Shown: positions 1 to 8,614, counted from the stretch's first letter. The stretch: DNA of 64,000 bases from CAYGHE01 sp964349805 (GCA_964349805.1 CAYGHE010000004.1:3198-67197), one strand, 5' to 3'. Made by a program: numbers and translations. The notes: generated from the letters alone by a model not told the origin.

Positions 1-519
1 GCATTTCGTATGCTCGTATTGCAATCTCACTATCGAAGTCAAGCTCACTTTAGCTGGGAAAATCTGGAAGCAGCTAAAAGTCGTCTTAATCGTTGGCGAA
101 ATATCGCAGCTTTGCGTTGGCAAACACACGACACCTTGCAAGATGATGGCGAAAAAACTATTTCTTTATTGTCTATCCCCCAAGCAGTAGTACAAGCACT
201 CAGTGACGACCTGGGTACACCTCAAGCCCTCAAAATTATAGACGACGCTTTTGCACGATTAGAGAATGTACCAACTACCCAGATTCATCGTTATTCTCTT
301 GTTAACTTATGTGAAACTATCGATTCGGCGTTAGGCCTGAAACTAATCAACAATACGCCAGATATTTCCGATGACCAAAAACGTTTGATTTTGGAACGCA
401 ACAACGCCCGTGATAATCGTGACTGGAAAAGGGCAGATTCTATACGTCAGCAATTGTCAAAAGAGGGAGTAATACTCCGAGACACCGAACAGGGCAGTAT
501 CTGGGAATACAGTCAGTAG
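1..519 (+). CDS. cysS: Cysteinyl-tRNA synthetase, C-terminal part (5' end outside window)
   Basis: The reading frame is open from base 1, so this is the last 172 codons of a longer gene. The segment HYRSQAHFSWENLEAA near the start matches the region after the KMSKS loop in class I CysRS enzymes, where the helical bundle begins. The later stretch LSDDLGTPQAL is the usual DDLNTPxAL-like motif, and the end (GVILRDTEQGSIWEY) is the typical CysRS terminus. The enzyme charges tRNA-Cys in the cytoplasm. The catalytic HIGH and KMSKS parts lie upstream of the window and cannot be checked. The gene converges with the permease on the other strand, with only 3 nt between them. Confidence 0.9.
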   Translation, partial: AFRMLVLQSHYRSQAHFSWENLEAAKSRLNRWRNIAALRWQTHDTLQDDGEKTISLLSIPQAVVQALSDDLGTPQALKIIDDAFARLENVPTTQIHRYSLVNLCETIDSALGLKLINNTPDISDDQKRLILERNNARDNRDWKRADSIRQQLSKEGVILRDTEQGSIWEYSQ

Positions 520-522
520 TTC

Positions 523-1635
523 TTAGCCCTGTACAACGTTGTCTGTATCACTGGAAACAGTTTGTTTCTTGCGCGACCTAGATAGATAATCTTCGTATAA
601 AACTTTGGCGCAGCCTGCTATTGGGATAGAAATAATACCACCTGCAATACCGAACAAATATATACCTATGGTCACCGCTATCAAGACCGCCAAGGGTGAT
701 AGGTCAAGTCGTCGCGCCTGGATTTTTGGCGAGATATAGTTGTTTTCTACCTGTTGGTAAACTATAAAGAATGCGACGAATATCAAAGCCGCTGTGACAT
801 CATTAAGTGCTAACAATAGGCCTATTAATATTCCAGCGATAGTAGATCCAAACATTGGTATAAGAGCAAGCACAAAGGCTATAGCTACCGTTGGCAATGC
901 TAGATTAGCAGGTACCGCAAAGACTAGGCTCAACCCAAAGACGAATAGACCGGCTGCCACAGCTCCTATGCCAGCAACCGATAATTGACCCGTGACATAA
1001 CCAGTTACAACTTTATACATACGATCCATTAAAGAGCGATGATACCGCATAAGATCCTTGTCGTGATACATATCCCATATTCGCCTCAGCCAAGCCGGCC
1101 CCTCTACTAACATAAAGAATGCCAAGAATAGAACAAGTATAAAGGCTGCTAGCGCGGAAAATACCGATCCTATACCGGTAACTACTGTTGTGCCAATACC
1201 TGCCGCTATTCGACTAGCATTATCTCTAACAGACTCTAGCATTTCGTCAACTTGGGGCTGTAGATTATAACGGTCTATCATTTCGCTCACGCCGACGTAT
1301 TGTTCGGTAGCAGAATTAACTAAAGTAGGAATGGTTTGTGTTAATTTGGCGGTTTGCTCAACAACGGGAGGAATAACCAGAACGACGAATGCTCCAAGAG
1401 TTAAGACCACGACAACATAGGATATTGCTGTGCTAAGAGCACGGCTTTTGCCAGGAAGCCTCTTAACTAAGAAATTGACTGGCGGGCTTAACGCCAAAGC
1501 CAAAAATAACGAAGCTCCTATGACCGCTAAAGCTGTTCTGGCGCTGTAAATCAGCATCGCTGCTAAAGCAAAACCTATAACTACTAGCCAAAACCTAACA
1601 AAGGTTCGCGTATCGATTTCTATCCGTGTTCTCAT
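523..1635 (-). CDS. AI-2E family (UPF0118) membrane transporter
   Basis: A 370-residue polytopic membrane protein. Two hydrophobic segments near the N terminus are followed by a soluble stretch at about 90-140, then a membrane-rich C-terminal half. The motif NNYISPKIQARRLDLSPL near residue 300 is the family signature. Members export small molecules or ions (AI-2, or Na+/H+ in some branches); the substrate cannot be told from sequence. The start ATG has no ribosome-binding site but has a TATAAT box ending 7 nt upstream, suggesting a leaderless mRNA. The gene is divergent from the response regulator at 1728. Confidence 0.85.
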   Translation of the reverse strand: MRTRIEIDTRTFVRFWLVVIGFALAAMLIYSARTALAVIGASLFLALALSPPVNFLVKRLPGKSRALSTAISYVVVVLTLGAFVVLVIPPVVEQTAKLTQTIPTLVNSATEQYVGVSEMIDRYNLQPQVDEMLESVRDNASRIAAGIGTTVVTGIGSVFSALAAFILVLFLAFFMLVEGPAWLRRIWDMYHDKDLMRYHRSLMDRMYKVVTGYVTGQLSVAGIGAVAAGLFVFGLSLVFAVPANLALPTVAIAFVLALIPMFGSTIAGILIGLLLALNDVTAALIFVAFFIVYQQVENNYISPKIQARRLDLSPLAVLIAVTIGIYLFGIAGGIISIPIAGCAKVLYEDYLSRSRKKQTVSSDTDNVVQG

Positions 1636-1642
1636 GATGCAT

Positions 1643-1648
1643 ATTATA
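1643..1648 (-). promoter_or_regulatory. -10 box for leaderless permease transcript
   Basis: TATAAT read on the minus strand, separated from the ATG at 1635 by 7 nt. The transcription start would fall on or next to the start codon. No Shine-Dalgarno sequence is present. Confidence 0.6.
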
Positions 1649-1727
1649 CACCAAAACTTTGACAGTGACGACTTAAAAATATATAGTTACTATGTACCAT
1701 GGACTTTTTAGAAACGGGGGATATATA

Positions 1728-2408
1728 ATGGTAAATATGAAAGTATTATTAATAGAAAACGACCACAAGATAGCCCATACCCTTAAAAGAGCCTTAGAAC
1801 AAGAGGGTGCCGCCGTTGACATAGCTTATGATGGCAGTGAAGGCCACGACAAAGCAACTACCAAGAACTACGATTTAGTTATCGTAGACCGCAAAACACC
1901 TGGAAAATACGATGGGTTAGCCATTACCAAAGCTATGCGTAACGCTAATATACACACTCCTTTATTACTAACTGGAGCTTTGGGATCTGCTCAAGACCGC
2001 AAGGCCGAAAGGGATGCTGGAGTTGATGATTCTATATCTAAACCTTTTTCTGTATCAGAAATCCTAACACATGCACGCGCACTTTTACGTTACCCTGATG
2101 GCCAACCTTCCGCCGTGTTAAAAGCTGGTGATTTGTCTCTTGATACAGCCGCTCGCACCGTGACGAGAGCTGGTAAATCAATTCACCTGACCAGTAAAGA
2201 ATTTTCGCTACTTGAATATTTGCTACGCCATCAAGGACAACCACTCAGCAAAGACGACATAATAAATTACATCTGGCACTACGAATCCGATGTACTGCCT
2301 AACACTGTTGAAGTTTACATGAAGTACCTACGTCAAAAGATAGACGATCCTTTTGGCAAACCTCTGCTTAAAACTTCCCGCGGTTTCGGTTACCGTATCC
2401 AAGTCTAG
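1728..2408 (+). CDS. OmpR/PhoB-family response regulator
   Basis: 226 residues from the ATG at 1728, chosen because a GGGGGA sequence lies 6 nt upstream; an ATG 36 nt earlier in the same frame lacks one. An N-terminal receiver has the acidic pair near residues 10-12, the probable phospho-acceptor Asp54 in VIVDRKTP, and the conserved Lys in SKPF. A C-terminal winged helix (about 125-226) ends in TSRGFGYRI, typical of OmpR/PhoB DNA-binding domains. It should bind DNA as a dimer once phosphorylated. No kinase is adjacent, so the partner is unknown; it may be one of the kinases further along the window. Confidence 0.88.
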   Translation: MVNMKVLLIENDHKIAHTLKRALEQEGAAVDIAYDGSEGHDKATTKNYDLVIVDRKTPGKYDGLAITKAMRNANIHTPLLLTGALGSAQDRKAERDAGVDDSISKPFSVSEILTHARALLRYPDGQPSAVLKAGDLSLDTAARTVTRAGKSIHLTSKEFSLLEYLLRHQGQPLSKDDIINYIWHYESDVLPNTVEVYMKYLRQKIDDPFGKPLLKTSRGFGYRIQV

Positions 2409-2438
2409 TCACCAAACTCCTATCAACCCCTGACCTGC

Positions 2439-2444
2439 TACAAT
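2439..2444 (+). promoter_or_regulatory. -10 box for leaderless P-type ATPase transcript
   Basis: TACAAT ends 7 nt before the ATG at 2452. No ribosome-binding site is visible. Confidence 0.55.
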
Positions 2445-2451
2445 AGAGCTA

Positions 2452-4965
2452 ATGCTTTATTATAATCAATCGGCCAGTGCTGTTTTGAAAGATTTGGATG
2501 TCACTTATGACGGTTTGTCAGATATTGACGCCGCAGAGCGCCTAAGGATATATGGTCTCAATGAAATTAAAATCAAAGGCGAGCCGCTGTGGCGTAAACT
2601 AATTGAGCCCTTCGCCAATATTTTCATGTTGGTGTTGTTCGTTGCAGCCCTGATTAGTTTTTGGCATAACAGCTTGATGGATGGCATCATAATCGTCGCC
2701 ATTATGGCGGTTAGTGCCTTAATCTATTACATCCAGCGCTTTTCGACCGAACGTATACTGAGAGCTTTGCAAAAACATGTGCGCCAAGACGTGTTCGTGC
2801 TACGGGACGGACTGGGTAGAACCGTAGATACTAGCTTACTAGTACCTGGGGATATCGTTACTCTCAACGAAGGCGATAAAGTGCCCGCTGACATCCGATT
2901 ACTGTCCGGCAACAGTATCCGCGTTGATGAGGCTATGCTAACAGGCGAATCTGTGCCTGTCAGCAAGCAATCCGAAGCCCTGCGTGGATCCAAAGAAGTT
3001 TATGAACAATCCAACATGCTTTTCCATGGATCGTTTGTGGTATCGGGTGAGGTAACTGGGGTTATTATCAGCACTGGCAACGACACTGAGTTTGGTAAGA
3101 TAGCAGCTTTATCACAAAGAACCGAAGTAGTCAGTCCTGTTCAAAAAAAGATAGACCGCCTTGTTAGTCAGATAGTAGCCGTGGTAGCTGGACTCGCCGT
3201 TATAGCCTTTGGGTTAGCCTTGATGCGAGAAACTGAATTCGCCGAAGCCTTGCAGTTTGTCTTGGCCGTTTCTGTTTCCGCTGTGCCAGAAGGGTTACCT
3301 GTTGCTATATCCGTCGTTCTGGTTCTAGGAATGCGCCGCATGGCCCTACGCAAAGCCCTCGTTAGAAATATGCGCGCCATTGAGACTGTTGGCGTTATTA
3401 CTACTATCGCTACTGATAAAACCGGTACTTTAACCAAAAACAAGCTCACCGTTCAAGAAATTTGGCAACCACCTCGCGTCAAAATACCTTTGCCTAAATT
3501 AGCCGCCACCACTATTAATTATGGCGCCGAAAAAACTCACGATCCACTAGATACGGCCATGTCCATATACATAAGAGGCGAAGATATTGATCCAGACTCT
3601 ATTAAACCGACCAGTAGCTTGCCTTTCGACCAAGAATTTACAATGAGCGGTAACACTTTTAAAAAAGACGGCAAATACGAGCTGAACGTAAAGGGGGCTC
3701 CGGAATCTGTTATAGCGCACAGCGAATTAACGGAATATGAGCGTGAAGAGGCAGAATTAGCTCTGCATAAATTAACCGCCCAAGGTTACCGAGTTATAGC
3801 TCTGGCTACTACGGTTATCGACAAACCCATAGAGAGTTTTAGCCAGTTACCTAAAAAGACACGCTTTACGTTCGTGGGTTTTATAGCTGTTGCAGACATT
3901 TTGCGTCCTGAGGCCAAAAGAGCCGTAGAAACAGCCTTGCAGGCTGGGGTAACAGTTCGAATGATAACTGGCGATCATTTTGAAACTGCCTACCACATCG
4001 GTAAACAACTAGGCATGGTCGAGAACCGCAACCAAGTTTTCGACAGCCGTCGCATGCATACTATGAGTGATAGCGAACTCGGAAAAGTCATTGATAATAT
4101 ACGAGTTTTCTCTCGGGTTATCCCCGAAAACAAGTACCGTATTTTGGCATTATTAAAAAAGAGAAACATCACGGCTATGACGGGGGACGGCGTCAATGAC
4201 GTACCCGCATTATCAAACGCGCATGTCGGAGTCGCAATGGGTGCAGGATCGGCTATAGCCAAAGATGCTGGGGATATTATTTTGCTCGACAACAATTTCA
4301 AGAGCATTGTCGAAGCCATGCGAGAGGGCCGTATTATTATCGCTAACATACGGCGGATGTTGTTTTATCTCTTGTCAACAAACGCTGGTGAAGCGATTAT
4401 TTTTGTAGGCGCCTTGGTTATTGGTTTACCGATTCCACTTCTACCTGTACAAATTTTGTGGATTAACTTAGTCACGGATACCTCAATGGTTATTCCGTTA
4501 GGGCTAGAGCCAGGGGAGAAAAACATCATGAAACGACGTCCTGGCAAGCCTAATGCGCCAATATTAAACAAGATGATTGTCGGTCGCATGGTCTTAGTTG
4601 CTATCTGCATGGCGGCGCTCGCATTGTCATTTTATAGTTTTTTTGCCGCCAGACACGGTCATGAGTACGCTCGCACTATCGTTTTTTGCGCCCTAGTGGT
4701 TATGCAGTGGGCGAACGCTTTTAACGCACGTAGTGATTACCAATCATTGTTTACTAGACTAAAAGTAATAAATATTAAATTTTATATCGGTCTAGCCATA
4801 GCTGTTACTTTGCAAACCCTAGTTTTAGTTGGGCCCTTGCGCGGACTGCTGCACGTTACCACCGTATCTTTGCAAGACTTGATAATAACCGGTGTAATTG
4901 CCTTTATAGCACCTATAGTATTAGTAGAAATACATAAATTCTTTTCTCGGCGTTTCCGTGAATAA
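2452..4965 (+). CDS. P-type cation-transporting ATPase, Ca2+ (SERCA/PMCA-like) type
   Basis: 837 residues, full length for a P2-type ATPase. In order: N-terminal cation-ATPase domain, TM1-2, actuator with TGES, TM3-4 with PEGLP, phosphorylation motif DKTGTLT (Asp322), KGAPE nucleotide-binding segment, TGDGVNDVPAL hinge, and TM5-10. Residues that bind Ca2+ in SERCA have counterparts here: Glu of VPEGLP in TM4, Asn and Glu of STNAGEA in TM5, and Asn, Thr and Asp of INLVTDT in TM6. The likely role is export of Ca2+ (possibly Mn2+) across the cytoplasmic membrane. It stands alone with a leaderless-type promoter, just after the response regulator. The exact ion remains inference. Confidence 0.9.
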   Translation: MLYYNQSASAVLKDLDVTYDGLSDIDAAERLRIYGLNEIKIKGEPLWRKLIEPFANIFMLVLFVAALISFWHNSLMDGIIIVAIMAVSALIYYIQRFSTERILRALQKHVRQDVFVLRDGLGRTVDTSLLVPGDIVTLNEGDKVPADIRLLSGNSIRVDEAMLTGESVPVSKQSEALRGSKEVYEQSNMLFHGSFVVSGEVTGVIISTGNDTEFGKIAALSQRTEVVSPVQKKIDRLVSQIVAVVAGLAVIAFGLALMRETEFAEALQFVLAVSVSAVPEGLPVAISVVLVLGMRRMALRKALVRNMRAIETVGVITTIATDKTGTLTKNKLTVQEIWQPPRVKIPLPKLAATTINYGAEKTHDPLDTAMSIYIRGEDIDPDSIKPTSSLPFDQEFTMSGNTFKKDGKYELNVKGAPESVIAHSELTEYEREEAELALHKLTAQGYRVIALATTVIDKPIESFSQLPKKTRFTFVGFIAVADILRPEAKRAVETALQAGVTVRMITGDHFETAYHIGKQLGMVENRNQVFDSRRMHTMSDSELGKVIDNIRVFSRVIPENKYRILALLKKRNITAMTGDGVNDVPALSNAHVGVAMGAGSAIAKDAGDIILLDNNFKSIVEAMREGRIIIANIRRMLFYLLSTNAGEAIIFVGALVIGLPIPLLPVQILWINLVTDTSMVIPLGLEPGEKNIMKRRPGKPNAPILNKMIVGRMVLVAICMAALALSFYSFFAARHGHEYARTIVFCALVVMQWANAFNARSDYQSLFTRLKVINIKFYIGLAIAVTLQTLVLVGPLRGLLHVTTVSLQDLIITGVIAFIAPIVLVEIHKFFSRRFRE

Positions 4966-4981
4966 ATATCTAAATTAGGTA

Positions 4982-5009
4982 TTGACTTTGCCAAGCATTC
5001 TTGTATAAT
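4982..5009 (+). promoter_or_regulatory. Strong promoter upstream of the GC-rich gene
   Basis: TTGACT (4982-4987) and a perfect TATAAT (5004-5009), 16 nt apart. The promoter sits in AT-rich DNA of local composition, whereas the transcript it would drive is GC-rich. The predicted leader is about 80 nt. Confidence 0.7.
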
Positions 5010-5019
5010 TTGACACACG

Positions 5020-5081
5020 ATAGTGTTCCGAGGACTTCTCGAACACTATAGAGAACCTGTGGCCCGAACGATTCGGGCCAC
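5020..5081 (+). promoter_or_regulatory. Two consecutive hairpins in the 5' leader
   Basis: First hairpin: 5020-5027 pairs with 5042-5049 and CGAG (5029-5032) pairs with CTCG (5038-5041), with one bulged base. Second hairpin: a perfect 10-bp stem, GTGGCCCGAA (5059-5068) with TTCGGGCCAC (5072-5081). They lie just upstream of the ribosome-binding site and could stabilise the mRNA or control access to the start. Confidence 0.6.
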
Positions 5082-5098
5082 GTGAATGAGGGAGAGAC

Positions 5099-6268
5099 AT
5101 GAAGAGACCGCGTAAGATTGCGGCGCTGACTGCGTCGCTGATGGTGGTAGCGAGCCTCTCGGTCGCCGCCGCTGCAAGCGCAACCTCACCCGAGGCCTGC
5201 GTTCCGGACCCCGGCCAGCCGTACATCGAGGCGACCTACGCCACGGAGTACGAGTTCGAGCGGACGGTCATCGACCAGGAGTTCGTGCCTGGCGTTCCGG
5301 AGGTCACGGAGAACGTCTGGATCTACAAGAAGTGGGTCGGCGGGCACAACGGCTGGTGGATCTACAAGGAGTTCCCGCAGACCGCGAAGCCCTCTGACCC
5401 CGGTCAGGGATGGATCTTCTGGAAGAAGGAGGTCCGCGTGATCGAGGAGGCCATCCCTGAGATCCCCGAGGTTTCGCATGTCGAGACCACGTGGAGCGAG
5501 GAGACCTCGCTCGACGGCTGGACCGCAACGGGCAACACCCGTTCCGGCGAGGGCGTCACGCGGGTCATCGACCCCGGCCAGCCGTACATCGCCCCGACCT
5601 TGTGTCCGGGCGTGAACTTCACCGACTCCAACAAGTGCGGTGAGGCATCGGTGACCGTCACCGCAGTCGACATCCCGGCCACCTGGTGGTACGGGGCGAA
5701 GATCGCTGTTGACGGGGTCGAGGTTGACTCCGTCATCACCCAGGGCCCCGGCTCGGACACCGCTACGTTGGTGTTCGACGAGGACCAGGGCAACGGCGAG
5801 GTCACGGTGAGGTACTGGGTCCACGCCAGCACTGAGTGGGATCTGGTTCCTGTGGACTTGAACTACCAGTCGACGTGGCCTGATGTCACGGCGTACCGGG
5901 AGTTCACAGTCGACACCGACTGCGAAGACCCTGAGATGCTTGTCGCGACGGCGGGGTACAAGATCCTCCCGCCGGCCTGTATCGACGGGAAGCCCGTCGG
6001 CGAGACGTTCGTGCTCATCGAGCCCGAGCACGCCAGCTACTCAAGCAACACCACCGCCTCCGGCACAACCGGCCCCGGCACCTGGATGATCGAGGCCACC
6101 GCCGACGAGGGTTACACCTTCGGCAACGTGGACTGGTTCTACGGCGAGGGTGAGCTGGCTGGGCCGGACGCCTCGCTGTGCGAGGTGGACCCGCCCGTCG
6201 TGATCCCGCCGACAACACCGGCAACACCGGCAACGCCGGCGCCTGCTCAGCCCACCTTCACTGGGTAA
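5099..6268 (+). CDS. Secreted protein of actinobacterial or actinophage character, GC-rich, function unknown
   Basis: 389 residues with a clear signal peptide (basic MKRPRK, hydrophobic core, AAAASA near residues 24-29). The mature protein is rich in Trp, Tyr, Pro and acidic residues. DPGQPYI occurs twice, at about 38 and 157, and segments such as NVWIYKKW, GWWIYKEF and GWIFWKKEV alternate with VPGVPEV or EIPEIPEV. The C terminus is a Pro/Thr linker ending in QPTFTG and stop. From memory, such proteins are common in Microbacterium-type Actinobacteria and their phages; no function is known to me. GC content and codon use (CTG, GGC, ACC, GAC dominant) are wholly unlike the neighbours. A short purine-rich ribosome-binding site precedes the ATG. 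Either lateral transfer or an assembly join could explain it. Confidence 0.8.
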   Translation: MKRPRKIAALTASLMVVASLSVAAAASATSPEACVPDPGQPYIEATYATEYEFERTVIDQEFVPGVPEVTENVWIYKKWVGGHNGWWIYKEFPQTAKPSDPGQGWIFWKKEVRVIEEAIPEIPEVSHVETTWSEETSLDGWTATGNTRSGEGVTRVIDPGQPYIAPTLCPGVNFTDSNKCGEASVTVTAVDIPATWWYGAKIAVDGVEVDSVITQGPGSDTATLVFDEDQGNGEVTVRYWVHASTEWDLVPVDLNYQSTWPDVTAYREFTVDTDCEDPEMLVATAGYKILPPACIDGKPVGETFVLIEPEHASYSSNTTASGTTGPGTWMIEATADEGYTFGNVDWFYGEGELAGPDASLCEVDPPVVIPPTTPATPATPAPAQPTFTG

Positions 6269-6310
6269 GTTCTCCCCATCCCGTGACCAGCGGTAATCTG
6301 GTCAACGATC

Positions 6311-6350
6311 CCGAGCGTTTCTCGGAAGGACCCCGGCGCAAGCCGGGGTC
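6311..6350 (+). terminator. Tandem hairpin terminator of the GC-rich gene
   Basis: A 5-bp hairpin, CCGAG/CTCGG (6311-6325), is followed by a perfect 9-bp stem GACCCCGGC (6329-6337) with GCCGGGGTC (6342-6350), closed by a GCAA tetraloop. There is no clear T-run, which resembles terminators in high-GC Actinobacteria more than those elsewhere in this window. Confidence 0.7.
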
Positions 6351-6377
6351 ACTTAAATTCTAGCCTCTTTCTTTTAA

Positions 6378-7121
6378 CTATCTATCGCCGTCTTGCCATT
6401 CAACTTTTTCTAAAAACGGCGCAAACAAATCATCTTTTAGTGCCACAAAAACTTCATCTAGCTCTTGACGAGTAGGGTCACGATCTACAAAATTCACAAA
6501 AGGCAAATCGGTCACAACCGCTAAGGGAGTTTGCTCGGTGCCTTCGCCCATATTTAACACAGTTGCGGCAGCTAGTCCGTTAGCAACATTGGATACGGCG
6601 TAGTGAAGCTCTCGCCCGAATAAATCAGTTTTGCCTCTATAATCATTTAATGCCAAAAATCCGCTATAAGCTAAAACGATACCAACCGTTCCGCGACGCA
6701 TAGGATAAGAGGTGCTGTCAGTTATTATTACTCCGACATTTTTTAGCTTGAAACGTTCTTTTAGATAAGCCCGAACATTATTGGCAGTTTTTTGAGCGTC
6801 TTTAGGCCACAAGATATAGTTGCCATCCCCATTAGATTCATCTATCCCGGCAGCAGCTATAAGGGTATTGTTAGTAATCGTAAAGTGACTGCCATATTGA
6901 CTGAGCGTTGATGGTAAATACAGGTTTGACTCTTGGACAATAAGATTCTCTCTACTAATTTCTTCTAGGGGAACAGTTCGACGCTCACAAAGAGATACTA
7001 TTTTGGAGGTGATGGCTATAACCGTGTTTTCTTCTAGATCATCCAAAACTTCATCAAGCAGAGAAAATAAATTTATCTCTCCCGCTCGAATTTTTTTCGT
7101 TTTAATCGCAGTAACTATCAC
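6378..7121 (-). CDS. CofE-like gamma-glutamyl ligase (coenzyme F420-0:L-glutamate ligase family)
   Basis: 247 residues. The order of motifs follows CofE: IAITSKIVSLCE near residue 37, AAAGIDESN near 90, GVIITDSTSYPMRRGTVGI near 130, and YRGKTDLFGRELHYAVSNVA near 160, which form the GTP and metal site in known CofE structures. CofE adds glutamate to F420-0. No other F420 genes (CofC, CofD, CofG/H) are nearby, so the substrate may differ. Translation probably starts at GTG (7121). It runs convergent to the GC-rich gene. Family membership is fairly sure; the substrate is not. Confidence 0.78.
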   Translation of the reverse strand: MIVTAIKTKKIRAGEINLFSLLDEVLDDLEENTVIAITSKIVSLCERRTVPLEEISRENLIVQESNLYLPSTLSQYGSHFTITNNTLIAAAGIDESNGDGNYILWPKDAQKTANNVRAYLKERFKLKNVGVIITDSTSYPMRRGTVGIVLAYSGFLALNDYRGKTDLFGRELHYAVSNVANGLAAATVLNMGEGTEQTPLAVVTDLPFVNFVDRDPTRQELDEVFVALKDDLFAPFLEKVEWQDGDR

Positions 7122-7163
7122 TATGCTATCAATTCTAACCGCTAAACAGTAGTTTTGATAGTT

Positions 7164-7529
7164 TTAGTTCAAGAATTCTACAGTTTTGTTGGGTAGTTGA
7201 GCTCTGATATGCTCAATCTGACCATGGCTAACAGCATCTTTTAATGCTCGCCAGGTAGAAAAAACTTGTTTCTTAGCACGCGCCTCATCGATACCCTGAA
7301 CCTCTATGAATTGGTTCAGTATATCTTTACTTGAGTTATCTTCATTGGCGTATACGGTCAGCGCTATGTCTTTTAGCTCTTCGGGTAGTTGTGATGCAAA
7401 ATCCTTACGTTCTCCTTCGGTTAGGTGAACGGCCAGGCTTTCAACCATCATCTCAAGCGCTTCCTTGCTTTCCTTGTCAGAAAAACCTGAATAAACTTGA
7501 ACTCTTTTGACTAATTCTCTAAATTTCAC
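7164..7529 (-). CDS. DUF2267 family protein
   Basis: About 121 residues. An N-terminal helical segment (KFRELVKRVQVYSGF) is followed by a unit with the typical DUF2267 pattern: LAVHLTEGERKDFASQLPEELK, then a second helical half. The function of the family is unknown; a regulatory or adaptor role is sometimes assumed. I chose the GTG at 7529 because a run of five G lies 6 nt upstream; the TTG two codons earlier abuts that run. It lies between the CofE-like gene and the aldo/keto reductase and is likely co-transcribed with them. Confidence 0.75.
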   Translation of the reverse strand: MKFRELVKRVQVYSGFSDKESKEALEMMVESLAVHLTEGERKDFASQLPEELKDIALTVYANEDNSSKDILNQFIEVQGIDEARAKKQVFSTWRALKDAVSHGQIEHIRAQLPNKTVEFLN

Positions 7530-7552
7530 TATCAACCCCCTTGTATCATAAA

Positions 7553-8359
7553 TTAAAGATAATTTGGACTACGGCTAAGTGCTGAATAGTGTTCGTTCAA
7601 TTCATCTAGAACCGCCATATCTTTATCGTTTATTACAAAATCAAAAACGTCTAGATTCTCGGCCAGGTGCTCCTCCTTACCGGCTTTAACAATAGGAACC
7701 GATCCCATTTGGATACTCCACCTAATCATTATCTGAGCGGCGGTCTTACCGTAAGAATCAGCGACTTCTTGTAGTTTTTCGTTATCAAACCTTTTACTGC
7801 GAGTAAGGGGACTATAAGCCTGAATAATTATGCCGTTGGTTGCGCAAAAATCGAGCATCTCTTGGCTGTATCCAAAAGGACTCCATTCTATTTGATTAAC
7901 CACTGGCATTTCTTCCGATATGTCGATCAAGCCCTGGATTTGGTCTACTGAATAGTTACTTACGCCTATATCCTTGGCTAGTCCCTCTGCTTTAGCGCGA
8001 ATCAATCCTTGCCATAACGTTTCGCCAACTCCCGTTTCTGGTGGTCTGTGAATCAACACTAGGTCCGCATATTCTAAACCCAACTCGGCAAGGTTTTGTT
8101 TAGTAGCTTGATAGGCGTTATCCATCTCTTCCACTTTTGTGACTACATACAAATCCTCGCGTAACACTTCGCTCTGTTTGATACCTTGACCTATACCAGG
8201 CTGGGTTCCATAGTCTCTTGAGGTGTCTATCATTTTGTAGCCAAGTTCCAAAGCTTTTTTAATAATCTGAGGGGTGTTGTCGGTAAGTTGCCAGGTGCCA
8301 AGCCCCAATACCGGCATGTGATTACCCCCAGCGAGCACTACGGTGTCATCTTTATTCAT
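7553..8359 (-). CDS. Aldo/keto reductase
   Basis: 268 residues, the usual length of an NADPH-dependent AKR barrel. The catalytic tetrad is visible: Asp and Tyr in MIDTSRDYG, Lys in VVTKVEEM, and His in VLIHRPPE. The Ser-Asn pair GVSNYS and the C-terminal VPIVKAGKEEHL loop fit cofactor binding. It reduces aldehydes or ketones in the cytosol; the substrate is unknown. A strong GGAGGTG ribosome-binding site precedes the ATG. It shares a unit with the DUF2267 gene (about 20 nt apart) and probably with the small basic gene upstream. Confidence 0.9.
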   Translation of the reverse strand: MNKDDTVVLAGGNHMPVLGLGTWQLTDNTPQIIKKALELGYKMIDTSRDYGTQPGIGQGIKQSEVLREDLYVVTKVEEMDNAYQATKQNLAELGLEYADLVLIHRPPETGVGETLWQGLIRAKAEGLAKDIGVSNYSVDQIQGLIDISEEMPVVNQIEWSPFGYSQEMLDFCATNGIIIQAYSPLTRSKRFDNEKLQEVADSYGKTAAQIMIRWSIQMGSVPIVKAGKEEHLAENLDVFDFVINDKDMAVLDELNEHYSALSRSPNYL

Positions 8360-8407
8360 TTACACCTCCAATATAGTTACTTTGTTTAAACCAACAGTGA
8401 TGCTCTG

Positions 8408-8614
8408 TTAGCGACTAATCGTTTCGTAATCAATATAGTCTAATAGGTCACGAGCTTCGCGACGCAGTTTCCTCACGGGCCTACCACTGATGTCACGTAG
8501 TGATACTTTTAGTCTTTTTGTGCGCTTTTGAAAGTTTTGGGTTTGAAGCTTTTTTGCATATTTCTTTTCTAATCGATCAAGCAAAGCCCTTCGATTATAT
8601 TTATTACTGCTCAT
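8408..8614 (-). CDS. Small basic protein, unknown
   Basis: 68 residues, very rich in Arg and Lys (SSNKYNRRALLDRLEKKYAKK and so on), with no membrane segment and no Cys. A good ribosome-binding site (GGGAGGGAG) lies 7 nt before the ATG, which supports that it is real. Basic helical character suggests nucleic-acid or ribosome contact, but I do not recognise a family. It precedes the aldo/keto reductase by about 50 nt. Confidence 0.6.
   Translation of the reverse strand: MSSNKYNRRALLDRLEKKYAKKLQTQNFQKRTKRLKVSLRDISGRPVRKLRREARDLLDYIDYETISR

Noticed and set aside
5186..6031. Long open frame (281 codons) on the minus strand inside the GC-rich gene
   Set aside because: GC-rich DNA has few stops in all frames. 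The plus-strand frame has a signal peptide, promoter, ribosome-binding site and terminator; the minus-strand frame has none and reads as low-complexity Arg/Asp/Leu.
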